In this document: positions 24,586-34,410 of the stretch, piece after piece
Position numbering within the stretch: the stretch's first letter is position 1
Layout of the letters: every line of letters begins with the position of its first letter
From: Treponema sp.
GTDB lineage: Bacteria; Spirochaetota; Spirochaetia; Treponematales; Treponemataceae
DNA length: 55,681 nucleotides
NCBI GenBank assembly: GCA_024400955.1
Contig: JAKSLY010000015.1
Span: 1 to 55,681, forward strand
Reading direction: 5' to 3'
Notes under the pieces: generated by a model
What the model was told of the DNA's origin: nothing
The model's input: only the letters and a program-made list of their open reading frames with translations
Database searches by the model: none
Translations under genes and position numbers: made by a program

Positions 24586-25860
24586 ATGAAAAGGTGTTTT
24601 CTTCTGGCTGCATGGGTGGTCTTGGCCTGTTTTTGTCAGGTGCATGCCATTACAGTGGACCAGGCCGTTGATAGTGCGCTAAAAAATAATATTAGCATTA
24701 AAAAAAGTGAATTCGAACTTGATAATTCCATCAGGAATAAGAACACCTCCTGGAACAGCATAAGTCCAAGCCTTTCTGCAAACGGTTCCTGGAGCAAGGC
24801 CGTTCCTGAGAAGGATGGAAGCAGGGAGAACATGAGTGCGGGAGTTTCGCTTCGCACAACCTTTGGAACCAACCTGTTTACAAACATAAAATCTGCTTCC
24901 GTTGCATACGAGCAGCAGCAGCTTACCTATGACATGGCAGTGCGTACTGTAGAACTGAACGTGCGGAAGGCCTACTGGAACATTCTGTTCAATAAGGAAA
25001 AGATAAGGCTGCAGGAACAGAATTTGGCCATGGCAAGAAGCCAGTATGAGAAGAATCTTGCAAAATATCAGCGCGGCGTCCTGAACCAGGTGGATGTGCT
25101 CAGTGCACAGATAAGCATGCAGTCAGCAGAACTGACTCTTGAAACCCTTAAAACCGATTTTGAAAGCCTTGTTGCAAATTTTGCCCTTACCTGCGGTTTT
25201 GACCAGGGAGAGCCACTGGAATTTGACGGTGACTTTGAGGACATTATCGGCGGCACAAGAATAGATGAAGATCTGGACGAATTTGATTCCCCAGGGGTGA
25301 AGAAGATTGAAAAGCAGCTTGAAGTTGCCCGCGTTGCACTGACGGCACAGCGGTTCAGCAATTATTCCCCAAGCGTGACTGCCGGCTACAGCTACACCTA
25401 TTCTTCCAATGATGGCGGAGAAAACTGGAATGACGGCGGCACCCTTTCCCTGTCTGCAACGATTCCCCTGGACGGGCTCATGCCCTGGTCGACAGGCAGC
25501 AATTCACTTCATAAGACAAAGAATACTGTGGAAAGCCTGGAGCTTGAACTGGAAAACGAAAAGAGGGCTACGGAGATTTCCAAGGTTAGCAGCATGAACA
25601 GGATTCAGCAGTGCCGAACAAACATTGCGGTTTTAAAATCCAGCGTTGAACTTGCCCAAACAAATTACGACATGACCCTGGAGGCTTACAATCATGGTAC
25701 ACGCGATCTGCTGACGCTGGAAAATTCCCAGACGGGACTCCTTTCTTCAAAGGTTAACCTGTACAGCGAATGCTACAATCTTGTGTGCGCGGTTTTGGAC
25801 CTGGAAAATCTTGTGGGCGCTGACTTTGGTACCCTTCTTATATATGGCGGAGAGAATTAA
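24586..25860 (+). CDS. TolC-like outer-membrane efflux protein
   Basis: A 424-residue exported protein: signal peptide (about residues 1-21, LAAWVVLACFCQVHA), then two repeats of long coiled-coil helices and barrel strands typical of TolC/OEP proteins (ISIKKSEFELDNSIRNKNTS, ARSQYEKNLAKYQRGVLNQV, and LAQTNYDMTLEAYNHGTRDL in the second half). It would form the outer-membrane channel of the RND pump encoded next. GATAAT lies seven bases before ATG with TTATTT 17 bases upstream, so it may also be leaderless; GGAGGG is too far (about 18 bases) to serve as a normal ribosome binding site. One base separates its stop from the adaptor start. Confidence 0.88.
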   Translation: MKRCFLLAAWVVLACFCQVHAITVDQAVDSALKNNISIKKSEFELDNSIRNKNTSWNSISPSLSANGSWSKAVPEKDGSRENMSAGVSLRTTFGTNLFTNIKSASVAYEQQQLTYDMAVRTVELNVRKAYWNILFNKEKIRLQEQNLAMARSQYEKNLAKYQRGVLNQVDVLSAQISMQSAELTLETLKTDFESLVANFALTCGFDQGEPLEFDGDFEDIIGGTRIDEDLDEFDSPGVKKIEKQLEVARVALTAQRFSNYSPSVTAGYSYTYSSNDGGENWNDGGTLSLSATIPLDGLMPWSTGSNSLHKTKNTVESLELELENEKRATEISKVSSMNRIQQCRTNIAVLKSSVELAQTNYDMTLEAYNHGTRDLLTLENSQTGLLSSKVNLYSECYNLVCAVLDLENLVGADFGTLLIYGGEN

Positions 25861-25861
25861 A

Positions 25862-26908
25862 ATGAATCTGAAAAACATCAATAAAAAAAGTTTCTGCATA
25901 GTTGCCGGATGCGTTGTACTAGTTCTGGCAACAGGAATTTATGTTAAGAAAGCACCAAAGAAGAAGGGCATGGGACCTGGCGGTTTTGGCGGAAAGGGAG
26001 GCTTTGGACCTGTTGAAACTGTTGTTTCCGTTAAGACTCGTCCGGCTGCGGTTACAGTTCTCCATGACTTTGTGAATACCAACGGGGAAATTGAAAGCCA
26101 GAGTTCCATCGATGTGTTCCCTGACATTGGCGGTAAGGTTCACAGGACTTTTGTTAATCTTGGTTCCCGCGTGGCAAAGGGTGACGTGATTGCAGAAGTG
26201 GATCCAAACGAGCCAGGACTGCACTATGCAGTGAGCCAGATTTATGCGCCCGTTGCAGGCACCATTACAAAGTCCCTGCTGGAACCCGGTACTAAGGTCA
26301 GCACCCAGAGCGTGATTACCACCATTGGCGATGTTTCAAACCTTCAGATTAAGGCTAAGGTTGTTGAGCGTTATGTTGCATTCCTTAAGCCTGGACTTAA
26401 GGCCAAGATTACCCTTGAGGCTTATCCTGATGAAGTTTTTGACGCCACCGTTGACCGGGTTTCTCCAGTGATTGACAAGACCAGCCGTACCAAGGAAGTT
26501 GTACTGCGGTTTGACAGGGTTGACGGAAGGATCAATGCAGGCATGTTTGCAAAGGTTACGCTTTTTACCGTGGATTATGACGACAAGATTACGGTTCCTT
26601 CCACATGCATTGTTCAGAAGGGAAGCCATGAATACGTGTTTGTTGTTTCCGATGACGGACAGACTGCAGTAAAGAAGGAAATCAAGACGGGCCATGTGGT
26701 TGAGAATGAAGTTCAGGTTGAAGGAATTGAACCGGGACAGCTTGTGGTTGTGGAAGGAATGAGTGTTCTTACGGATGGAAGCAAGATTCGTGACTTGAAC
26801 AATCCCAAGGTGAAGAATGATGAAGTTCAGCCTGAAGAAAAAAAGGATGGTCCAGTTGACGTAAATGTTTCCGGTAAGAAGCCTGGGAAAAAATCTGGAG
26901 GACGCTGA
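25862..26908 (+). CDS. RND efflux periplasmic adaptor (membrane fusion protein)
   Basis: A 348-residue HlyD/AcrA-type adaptor. An N-terminal membrane anchor (about residues 12-31) is followed by an unusual Gly-rich linker (GMGPGGFGGKGGFGP). A biotinyl-lipoyl-like half motif (GSRVAKGDVIAEVDP, then YAPVAGTITKSLLEPGTKVS), a beta-barrel domain and a C-terminal membrane-proximal domain (VEGIEPGQLVVVEGMSVLTD) follow. The helical hairpin is very short or absent: IAEVDPNEPGLHYAVSQIYAP runs directly on. ATG 25862 has GGAGA upstream. It bridges the RND pump and the TolC-like channel. The stop overlaps the pump start by one base. Confidence 0.88.
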   Translation: MNLKNINKKSFCIVAGCVVLVLATGIYVKKAPKKKGMGPGGFGGKGGFGPVETVVSVKTRPAAVTVLHDFVNTNGEIESQSSIDVFPDIGGKVHRTFVNLGSRVAKGDVIAEVDPNEPGLHYAVSQIYAPVAGTITKSLLEPGTKVSTQSVITTIGDVSNLQIKAKVVERYVAFLKPGLKAKITLEAYPDEVFDATVDRVSPVIDKTSRTKEVVLRFDRVDGRINAGMFAKVTLFTVDYDDKITVPSTCIVQKGSHEYVFVVSDDGQTAVKKEIKTGHVVENEVQVEGIEPGQLVVVEGMSVLTDGSKIRDLNNPKVKNDEVQPEEKKDGPVDVNVSGKKPGKKSGGR

Positions 26909-29900
26909 TGCTTAGCGAGAAGACGATTCAGCATCCGATTCTGTTCCTGATGATTTTTTCACTTCTGGGGCTTACTGGAATTTTTACCATGAGCAAGACT
27001 TCACTTTCATTGTATCCTGATGTGGACATGCCATACCTTATGGTAAGCGCAACCTACACCAATGCAGGACCTGAGTCAGTGGAAAAGTCCGTAACCAAGG
27101 TTATTGAGGATGCCCTTGTAAGCCTGTCCGGGCTTAAGAACATTAATTCAACATCCATGGAAGGAAGGTGCCAGGTCAGCCTTGAATTCAATTACGGAAC
27201 AGACCTTGAGATTGCGGCCAATGATGTTCGTACAAAGCTGAGCCGAATTACAAGCCGACTGCCTGATGATGTTACCCCCAACATTTACAAGATGGATGCC
27301 AACAGCTGGCCGATTTTGCGAATTGCAGTGCGCGGAAACAGAAGTGCCGATGACCTTAAGCAGATTGCAGAAGACCAGATTGTTGATGTTCTTGAGCAGG
27401 CTGACGGTGTGGGTGAAGCAAGTGCATCTGGTGGTAGGAAAAAAATCGTCCGTGTTGAACTGGAACAAAACAGGCTCCAGGCTTATGGCCTAACCCTTAC
27501 CCAGGTCAGCTCCAGCCTTGCAAGGCAGAACATTGAAATCGGTGGCGGTAGCATTACGGAAGGAACCCGTGACTTTAGCGTAAGGACAACCGGTGAATAT
27601 AAATCCATAGAAGAAATCAACAGCACCGTCGTTACGACGAAGAATGGCTACGATGTCAAGGTTTCGGATCTTGGCCGTGCCTTCATGGGATACATGGATG
27701 CTTCAAGTGAGGTTTACATCAATGGGGAACCGGGCGTTTATGTTTCAGTTACAAAGCAGTCCGGGGAAAACTCCGTTAATGTTGCCAACGGTGTCTATGC
27801 CAAGATGGCTGAACTTAGAAAGACCCTTCCATCGGACATTACCATGGAAATTGTGCGGGACGATACGGATTCCATCCGCGATACCCTTAGGACTCTTCTT
27901 GACAGTGCATGGCAGGGCCTTGTTCTTGCAGTCATAATTCTTTTTGTTTTCCTGTGTTCGATTAAGACCACCATCATCATTGCGGTTTCCATTCCTCTGT
28001 CCATCATCATCACCATGCTTGCAATGAATTCCCTTGGCATTACCCTTAACATGATGACCATGACGGGATTGATTCTTGGTGTCGGCATGATCGTAGATGC
28101 TTCCGTTGTCATGATTGACAATATCTATGCCTACAGGTGCCGCGGTACCAAGGCTCATGTTGCTGCAGCCCTGGGAACTCAGGAAATGATTGCTTCCGTT
28201 TTTTCGGGCAACCTTACGACGGTTTGCGTTTTCATTCCATTCCTTTTCTTCATGAAGGACCTTGGATTCATGGGGCAGATGTTCAAGGGAATTATTTTTA
28301 CAATTGTAATTGCCCTGGTAAGTTCACTCTTTGTGGCAGTTTTTCTTGTTCCTGTTTTGGCAGGACATTTTCTTCCCCTTACCAACAGGAAGGAAAAGCC
28401 GGTTAAGTCCAGGTTCTTTAAGTTCCTCTATGGAATTTTTGAAAAGGGACAAAATTTTGTGCAGAAGGTTTATGCTGCGGTTTTAAGGAAGGCCCTTGCC
28501 CACAGAATTGTCACCATAGTTGTTTGCGTTACTGCCCTGGTCATAAGCCTTATGTTTGTGCCCACCATGAAGATTCAGATGATGACTGGCGGACATGATG
28601 ATAGTGTTACGGTAAAGATCGTTCTTCCTGTTGGAACAAGCCTTGAAGAGACCACGGATATAGTTCAGCAGTTTGAGGAAATTGTCCGGACGGAAATCAA
28701 GGGATACAAGAACTTGATTACTTCCATTGGTTCAGGGTCGCGCAATGCAACTTCCTATACGGGACAGATTGAAATTCAGCTTCCTGAAAGCAAGAAGCAG
28801 ATAGACAATGATGTTACGATCCAGAAAAAACTCCGCAAGCATTTTGACGATTTTACTGATGTTACGTTCAGCTTTGGTCAGGGAAGGCGCCAGCAGATGA
28901 CAGGGGCGGACATTGATATTGTTGTCAGAAGTCAGAGTCTTGCAAAGGCAATGGATGTGGCCCGCCAGATCATGGATGTCATGGAATCCATGAAGGAACT
29001 TGGTGAGCCTGAAGTTGACACGGAAGAAGGTTTGCCGCAGGTTCAGATTGAAGTGGACAGGCAGCGTGCTTACAGCTTTGGCGTTAACGTTAATGCTGTT
29101 GCCAACGAGATCAAGGCTAGCATTGAAGGTGCGACTGCAACAACCTTCAGGGATAACGGTGAGGATTATACGGTTTACGTAATGCTCAGGCCGGAAGACC
29201 GCAAGCAGGTTATTGACCTTGAGCAGATTTACGTAAGCGGAACAAGCGGTCTTGTGGCCCTTTCCAATTTTGCCAGCGTGAACAAGGGCCTTGGTCCTGT
29301 TTCCATCAAGCATGAAAACCGCAACAGGCTAGTTCATGTAAAGGCAAACATTTTGTCTGATGAAAATGCAAATGTTGTAGAAAAGCGCATCAAGGAAAAC
29401 TGCCAGAAGGCCTTTATTGTTCCGGAAGGTGTAAGCGTAAGCTATGAGGGAAGCTGGAAGGAAATGGCAAAGCAGGGAAGTGTCTTTGGAAAAATAATCC
29501 TCATGGCAATCATACTTGTTTTTGGAGTCATGGCTGCAACCTATGAAAGCTTTAAGGCTCCAATCATCAACATAACAACCATTCCATTCCTGGCCATTGG
29601 TGTTGTAATGATATACAAAATCTCGGGACAGTCCTTTAGCCTTATGAGTGCCGTTGGACTTATCATGCTTGTTGGCATTGTCGTTAATAACGGAATCATT
29701 CTTGTTGATTATACGAATCTTCTGCGCGAACGCGGAATGGGAATGATAGAAGCCTGCTACAGTGCAGGTGTAAGCCGTCTGCGCCCGGTTTTGATGACGA
29801 CCCTTACAACAATTCTTGGCATGATTCCAATGTGTTTTGCTTCCAGTGGAAGTGCAGGCATGGTGCAGCCAATCGGTATTGCCGTTGTTGGCGGGCTCTT

Positions 29901-30027
29901 GAGTTCCACATTCATAACGCTGTTTTTCATTCCGGTTTTGTATTCCTATGTAATGATGGGGCGTAAAAAGGAAGAAGGTGGAATCGTGCTTGAAGGGCAG
30001 GGAGGAATCAGCCATGTTCAGGATTGA
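26908..30027 (+). CDS. RND multidrug/solute efflux transporter
   Basis: A 1039-residue AcrB/HAE1-type pump of normal length with twelve transmembrane helices: one at the N-terminus, blocks about 335-480 and 525-545 in the first half, and the equivalent block about 860-1015 in the second. The helix-4 proton-relay motif reads TGLILGVGMIVDASVVMIDNI, with Asp present. Large periplasmic loops follow helices 1 and 7. It would export amphipathic compounds with proton influx; substrate unknown. It is embedded in a tolC-adaptor-pump operon with tight coupling, and a small accessory gene overlaps its 3' end. Confidence 0.92.
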   Translation: MLSEKTIQHPILFLMIFSLLGLTGIFTMSKTSLSLYPDVDMPYLMVSATYTNAGPESVEKSVTKVIEDALVSLSGLKNINSTSMEGRCQVSLEFNYGTDLEIAANDVRTKLSRITSRLPDDVTPNIYKMDANSWPILRIAVRGNRSADDLKQIAEDQIVDVLEQADGVGEASASGGRKKIVRVELEQNRLQAYGLTLTQVSSSLARQNIEIGGGSITEGTRDFSVRTTGEYKSIEEINSTVVTTKNGYDVKVSDLGRAFMGYMDASSEVYINGEPGVYVSVTKQSGENSVNVANGVYAKMAELRKTLPSDITMEIVRDDTDSIRDTLRTLLDSAWQGLVLAVIILFVFLCSIKTTIIIAVSIPLSIIITMLAMNSLGITLNMMTMTGLILGVGMIVDASVVMIDNIYAYRCRGTKAHVAAALGTQEMIASVFSGNLTTVCVFIPFLFFMKDLGFMGQMFKGIIFTIVIALVSSLFVAVFLVPVLAGHFLPLTNRKEKPVKSRFFKFLYGIFEKGQNFVQKVYAAVLRKALAHRIVTIVVCVTALVISLMFVPTMKIQMMTGGHDDSVTVKIVLPVGTSLEETTDIVQQFEEIVRTEIKGYKNLITSIGSGSRNATSYTGQIEIQLPESKKQIDNDVTIQKKLRKHFDDFTDVTFSFGQGRRQQMTGADIDIVVRSQSLAKAMDVARQIMDVMESMKELGEPEVDTEEGLPQVQIEVDRQRAYSFGVNVNAVANEIKASIEGATATTFRDNGEDYTVYVMLRPEDRKQVIDLEQIYVSGTSGLVALSNFASVNKGLGPVSIKHENRNRLVHVKANILSDENANVVEKRIKENCQKAFIVPEGVSVSYEGSWKEMAKQGSVFGKIILMAIILVFGVMAATYESFKAPIINITTIPFLAIGVVMIYKISGQSFSLMSAVGLIMLVGIVVNNGIILVDYTNLLRERGMGMIEACYSAGVSRLRPVLMTTLTTILGMIPMCFASSGSAGMVQPIGIAVVGGLLSSTFITLFFIPVLYSYVMMGRKKEEGGIVLEGQGGISHVQD

Positions 30028-30307
30028 AATTATTTCCAACAAGTCTGTTGAAGAAGACATTGAACAGGCCATGGAAAAATACATTGAGGATTTTTACTAC
30101 ACGGTTTTTCCCCTGGTTTACGGACGGGGTGGCGATAACAGGAAGCTTGGGACAGCCACCTGGCCTGAGACGAATTTTGCCCTTGTGAGTTACATAAGGG
30201 AACAGGACCTTGATGTGGTTAAGAAAGTGATCCGTGCAGTAAAGAAGAAGTTTCCTGATGAGGGCATAAAGCTTTTTTGCGTAAGGGCGGAAGATCTGGA
30301 AAATTAG
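30014..30307 (+). CDS. Small RND-associated protein (PG0541-like)
   Basis: A 97-residue soluble protein starting MFRIEIISNKSVEEDIEQAM, with an alternating beta-alpha pattern that suggests a P-II-like or ferredoxin-like fold, and TATWPETNFALVSYIREQD in the centre. I associate it with the small proteins annotated as PG0541 family transporter-associated; that is from memory. The ATG has GGAGG upstream and overlaps the pump gene by 14 bases, so it is translated with the pump and may regulate or assist it. Confidence 0.65.
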   Translation: MFRIEIISNKSVEEDIEQAMEKYIEDFYYTVFPLVYGRGGDNRKLGTATWPETNFALVSYIREQDLDVVKKVIRAVKKKFPDEGIKLFCVRAEDLEN

Positions 30308-30356
30308 GGGTTCCGGACAAAATTTCCCAGATAAGGCGCTAAATTTGCCAAGGCTG

Positions 30357-30386
30357 AACTATAGCAGGGTTGATTCCGCTATAGTT
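30357..30386. promoter_or_regulatory. Perfect dyad before the TonB receptor gene
   Basis: AACTATAGC (30357-30365) and GCTATAGTT (30378-30386) form a perfect 9-base inverted repeat with a 12-base spacer, ending eight bases before the ATG. It is a candidate operator for the TonB uptake genes. TATAGT inside the right arm could be the -10, but no good -35 was found. Confidence 0.6.
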
Positions 30387-30394
30387 TGCTCATT

Positions 30395-32968
30395 ATGAAA
30401 GCAAAACCACATTCTTATTGGCGTTATTTTAGGGAATATTTTTTTGAAGAAGACCTGTTCAAGAAGCTTGCTGCAACTGTAGCTGTTCTTGCTGTTCCAG
30501 TTCTTTTCTTTGCGGAGCAGCTCAGGGTTAATGTTTGTGATGGTGAACTTAACATGCCCCTTGAGGGTGCAAGGGTTTTCATGAATGAGAACCGCAGCCT
30601 TGTTGCAGAAACAGATGCAGATGGAAATGCACTACTTGAATTGGGCGATGACTTTAAGCGCGGCAATTTAATCTGCCAGTTTCCAGGTTATGCCCAGTTC
30701 ATTACATTGGTAAAATCCGGCCAGGAAGAAGTAAATGTGGTGATGCAGATTTCAGATTTTCTTGAAGGAAAGGAAATCGTGGTTGCACGTGCTTCTGAAA
30801 AATCTGAACAGAAGTCCGGCGTGTCTGTCGTATTCACCAAGGAACAGATGGACACCACGGCAAGAACTGGACTTGTGGAAGACGTTATGTCTTCTGTCAA
30901 TACCATGCCGGGAATGACTTTTGGCGGCCAGTGGAACAGCGAGCCTTCCGTTCGTGGCGGATACCCCAGGGAGATGGCTTATGCCCTTGATGGAGTCTAC
31001 CTGATTTTTCCATGGCACTGGGGCGGTGCATATTCCATATTCAGTCCTAACTTTGTTGAAAGCACCAAGCTTTCCAACGGCGTCTTTTCTGCAAAATATG
31101 GTCACGCAGTTTCAGGACTTCTTGAAGTGAACACCATAATGCCGGATGACGAGCTTCATTTTAGCCTTGACCTTAACTACACATCAACTGCAGCATTTCT
31201 TTCTTCCCCATTGGGAAAAAATTCCGGGATCATTCTTGGAACAAAAGTCACATATCTTGAAACACTCCTTGGCCTTTACCGCCTGACAGGTGGGACATCA
31301 ACCGACATGATTGCAAAGGCTCCATACATCAGGGATTTTTATGCCAAGTATTATGTTCAGCCAACGGACAAGCTTAACCTTACATTCAACGGACTTTTTG
31401 GGTCTGATGGAATCGGACTTGATGCCGACAAGGACAATGTGGATTCTGAAGACGATGTTATTACTGTTGGTGAAATTGACTATGACTACTACCAGGCCTT
31501 TCTCGGTCTTAATGCAGGATGGATGGCCACTGACAGCGTAAAGGTAAACGGTCGCCTTGCATGGACCATGATGAATGAAGACCTTAATCTTGACATGAAG
31601 GACACGGGGTTTATTCCTTATAATCCTGATTTTCTTGACCGCTATGGATATATGATTTCTCCTGAGGCAAGGGCACGGGGTGGATACGAACTTGACACGA
31701 GCACCCAGTACAAGGAAAAGGTCCTGCACCAGATGGTTCAGGCAAAGGAAGATACTTCCGTCAGGTTCAACGATTCAAGCGAAATTGTTTTTGGCGCAGA
31801 AGAAGTTCTTGCCTTTGGTTCAGTTGAAATGAAGGGCAACATGTGGTCTGAAGTGAACCTGGGCGGAAACTATCCGGAATATCGTCCCATCGTTTACAGC
31901 TCAAGGGCAGACAACAACAAGACTTGGGCAACAAGCGGTTTTGTCCTGTGGAATTACGGCAATGAGGATACCCTTGTTAATGGCGAAGTTGGCCTTAGGC
32001 TTGACCACATGAAGATTACCGGCAGGGGAATTGACATCAGTTCACAGCCGGATGTAAATCCACGTGGAACGATTCATTACACTCCATGGAGGGATCTGGG
32101 TCCATTTGACAAAATTGTTTTTACAACGGGTGCAGGTCTTTTTTCTGCAGTACCATTTGATTCAGCAATGATTTCAGAAGAAACGGATGTATCATCCGGG
32201 GCAAAGCAGGACCGTTCCCTTTTTACAGTTATCGGCACGGAACTTGATTTTACCAATGACTGGAAGGTAAGCCTTGAAGCATATTACAAGCAGTGCATCA
32301 ACAGGCTTTATGTCGTCAATGACGAACGCGATCCGCAGAATGTGGTCTCAAGGGCTTATACTGATGGAAAGGGATATACGGCCGGATTTGACGTGATGGT
32401 CAGCAAGGATGTTGGCGAAAGATGGAACGGTTACCTTACCTATTCATACATCTATGCTCGCTACAAGAATCCAACAAGTCCTGAATTGGACAACCAGCGA
32501 ACCTCCAGGGGAGATCCTCTTGACGAATGGTACTTTCCAAGCTTCCACAGGTTTAACACACTGAACCTGATCTTGAACTACAAGCCTGCTCCAAGATGGA
32601 TTGTAACCCTCAAGGGAACATTTGCAACCGGAACTCCAAGAACCGACGGAGACAGGTACTGCTATCCTGTAAAGCGCGAGGACGGAACAGTCATGCAGCG
32701 TTACACGAGAAACTGGTATTACAGCGATACATTGAGAACAGACTTCAGCTGTCCGGTTGATGTCAGGGTTGCTCACACCGGAACTTTCAGGAAGCATCCA
32801 AAATGGAAGTGGGAATGGTACATGGGAGCCGAGGACATTTTCATGAACCTTTATTCACCAAAGGGATCCGACAACTTTAACCAGACAACGGGAAAGAAGG
32901 AATCGTCGGACGTAAACTTCAGCATAGGAATCCCAATGATTTCCATGGGACTTAAAATCAGCTACTAG
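30395..32968 (+). CDS. TonB-dependent outer-membrane receptor
   Basis: An 857-residue receptor. A long charged N-terminus (MKAKPHSYWRYFREYFFEED) precedes a hydrophobic signal segment (about residues 30-46). A carboxypeptidase-regulatory-like beta domain (about 50-125) follows, then the plug domain (about 130-250: VVFTKEQMDTTARTGLVEDV, MPGMTFGGQWNSEPSVRGG) and a 22-strand-type barrel to the C-terminal GLKISY. The aromatic-rich plug loop WHWGGAYSIFSPN is notable. The ligand is unknown; candidates are glycans, cobalamin or a metal complex. No riboswitch was seen. The start is ATG 30395. It heads an operon with exbB, two exbD and tonB. TonB systems are not usual in the best-known pathogenic treponemes. 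Confidence 0.88.
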   Translation: MKAKPHSYWRYFREYFFEEDLFKKLAATVAVLAVPVLFFAEQLRVNVCDGELNMPLEGARVFMNENRSLVAETDADGNALLELGDDFKRGNLICQFPGYAQFITLVKSGQEEVNVVMQISDFLEGKEIVVARASEKSEQKSGVSVVFTKEQMDTTARTGLVEDVMSSVNTMPGMTFGGQWNSEPSVRGGYPREMAYALDGVYLIFPWHWGGAYSIFSPNFVESTKLSNGVFSAKYGHAVSGLLEVNTIMPDDELHFSLDLNYTSTAAFLSSPLGKNSGIILGTKVTYLETLLGLYRLTGGTSTDMIAKAPYIRDFYAKYYVQPTDKLNLTFNGLFGSDGIGLDADKDNVDSEDDVITVGEIDYDYYQAFLGLNAGWMATDSVKVNGRLAWTMMNEDLNLDMKDTGFIPYNPDFLDRYGYMISPEARARGGYELDTSTQYKEKVLHQMVQAKEDTSVRFNDSSEIVFGAEEVLAFGSVEMKGNMWSEVNLGGNYPEYRPIVYSSRADNNKTWATSGFVLWNYGNEDTLVNGEVGLRLDHMKITGRGIDISSQPDVNPRGTIHYTPWRDLGPFDKIVFTTGAGLFSAVPFDSAMISEETDVSSGAKQDRSLFTVIGTELDFTNDWKVSLEAYYKQCINRLYVVNDERDPQNVVSRAYTDGKGYTAGFDVMVSKDVGERWNGYLTYSYIYARYKNPTSPELDNQRTSRGDPLDEWYFPSFHRFNTLNLILNYKPAPRWIVTLKGTFATGTPRTDGDRYCYPVKREDGTVMQRYTRNWYYSDTLRTDFSCPVDVRVAHTGTFRKHPKWKWEWYMGAEDIFMNLYSPKGSDNFNQTTGKKESSDVNFSIGIPMISMGLKISY

Positions 32969-32988
32969 CTTTTATCAGGAGAAAAAAA

Positions 32989-33615
32989 ATGAATCTGATT
33001 GAAATGTTTAATCTTGGCGGACCATTCATGTGGATCCTGCTTGTATTTTCAATTGCAACCTTTGCACTCATAATCGAACGCTGCATTTACCTTTTCTGGC
33101 ATGACTGTCGTGTCTCATCCATTGAGAAAAATGTCAGGGATCTTCTTTTGAAGAACAGGAAGGAAGATGCTGTAAAAATGCTTTCAAGCTGCACAAGGAA
33201 AATCACGGCTGCCACAGTTCTTCTTGCACTGATTGAAAATTCAGAATTCGGGGAGAACAGAATGGAGCGTGCTGCAGAAGGAGAAGCCCAGGAAAGAATC
33301 CGCAGGATGGAAAACGGCTTCAACTACCTTACGGCTCTTGCTTCCCTTGCACCTCTTACCGGATTCTTGGGAACCGTCAGCGGAATGATCGGTGCATTCA
33401 AGAGCATTGCAAGTGCAACCGACGTAAATGCCCAGCTTGTTGCAGGTGGAATTTACGAGGCCCTTATTACGACTGTCTTTGGCCTTATCATTGCAATCAT
33501 CGCTTCCATAGGTTACAACCTTCTTGTTCAGCGCGTCGATAATTTTGCCGCAGAAATTTCCAGGGCCGTAAACAATCTTGTTCCACTTTTGCTTAAGGAA
33601 AAGGAAAATGATTAA
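32989..33615 (+). CDS. exbB: ExbB/TolQ-type proton channel protein
   Basis: A 208-residue inner-membrane protein with three predicted helices: about residues 12-34, then a pair near 110-135 and 155-180. The MotA/TolQ/ExbB signature is seen in LASLAPLTGFLGTVSGMIGA and GGIYEALITTVFGLIIAIIA. With ExbD it forms the channel that converts proton flow into energy for TonB. A good Shine-Dalgarno (AGGAG) precedes the ATG. Its end overlaps the first exbD by eight bases. Confidence 0.9.
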   Translation: MNLIEMFNLGGPFMWILLVFSIATFALIIERCIYLFWHDCRVSSIEKNVRDLLLKNRKEDAVKMLSSCTRKITAATVLLALIENSEFGENRMERAAEGEAQERIRRMENGFNYLTALASLAPLTGFLGTVSGMIGAFKSIASATDVNAQLVAGGIYEALITTVFGLIIAIIASIGYNLLVQRVDNFAAEISRAVNNLVPLLLKEKEND

Positions 33616-34012
33616 AAGGCAGCGAAGGGGAATTGACGATGCAGGAAGCAGCGGTTCACTAAACGACCTGTCCTTTCTGCTCATAGTTTTTTTCATCGTC
33701 ATTGCAGGCTTTAACGTGAACAAGGGATTTTTGCTGAATCTGCCGGACAAGGAAAAGCCCCGCGTTGTAAACACACAGGACCTTATGACTGCAAATCTTT
33801 GCCCGGATGGAAGCATCATGCTTAAGGACGAATCTGTCTCTCCCGGGGAACTGGAGGAACGCATTGGGCAGATGAGGCAGTCATATCCAAACATGACATT
33901 CCTTCTGCTTGTTAATCCTGAATGCCCCTATCAGCATGTCATCGATGTGATTCACGCAGTAAGGCTTTGCGGCGTGGAGAATTTTTCATTCCGCATGGAG
34001 GAACAAAAATGA
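33608..34012 (+). CDS. exbD: ExbD/TolR-type protein, first copy
   Basis: A 134-residue protein with one N-terminal transmembrane helix, preceded by basic residues and LNDLSFLLIVFFIVIAGFNV, which contains the Asp expected in the proton path. A periplasmic domain follows (NLPDKEKPRVVNTQDLMTA, LLVNPECPYQHVIDVIHAVR). It pairs with ExbB. The start ATG 33608 lies within the last codons of exbB. It overlaps the second exbD by four bases. Confidence 0.85.
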   Translation: MIKRQRRGIDDAGSSGSLNDLSFLLIVFFIVIAGFNVNKGFLLNLPDKEKPRVVNTQDLMTANLCPDGSIMLKDESVSPGELEERIGQMRQSYPNMTFLLLVNPECPYQHVIDVIHAVRLCGVENFSFRMEEQK

Positions 34013-34410
34013 ACATCTGCAGAAAGCGTAGGAACTGTTCCATAACCACATCATCCATGTCCGACATAGGATTCCTGCTCCTGATTTTCATCATGCTGAT
34101 TTCCCTCATGAACCAGCGCCATGAGCAGCACATTGAATACAGCGAGTCATTGAACCTTGAAAAGACCCAGGTTGAAAGCAACTATGAAATCTGGATCACC
34201 GCAGAGGGACAGGTTTTTGTGGATGGAATCTTGCAGACAGTCGATAGCCTTGAGCAGGGAATTGCCCGCGCCGTCATTGAAAATCCCGGAGTGAGAATCC
34301 ATGTCATTGCCGACAGGAGTACGCCATATAAATACGTTGATTCCGTGGTTCAGGTGCTGCAGAAGCTTCAGCACAGGGTAGTGAGTTTTGTTGTCAGGGA
34401 GAAGCAGTGA
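34009..34410 (+). CDS. exbD: ExbD/TolR-type protein, second copy
   Basis: A 133-residue relative of the first ExbD with the helix STSSMSDIGFLLLIFIMLIS after a Cys/Arg-rich start (the D of SDIGF is the usual key Asp) and a periplasmic domain ending in VDSVVQVLQKLQHRVVSFVV. Two different ExbD in one TonB operon suggest a hetero-oligomeric motor, as known for paired ExbD in Bacteroidota and some proteobacteria. The starts and stops of the operon overlap throughout. Confidence 0.85.
   Translation: MNICRKRRNCSITTSSMSDIGFLLLIFIMLISLMNQRHEQHIEYSESLNLEKTQVESNYEIWITAEGQVFVDGILQTVDSLEQGIARAVIENPGVRIHVIADRSTPYKYVDSVVQVLQKLQHRVVSFVVREKQ

Noticed and set aside
29329..30084. Long minus-strand frame opposite the RND pump gene
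   Set aside because: Antisense shadow of a well-supported gene with no family resemblance.
30308..30394. Cobalamin or other riboswitch before the TonB receptor
   Set aside because: The gap is only 87 bases and shows just the 9-base dyad, with no known riboswitch core.
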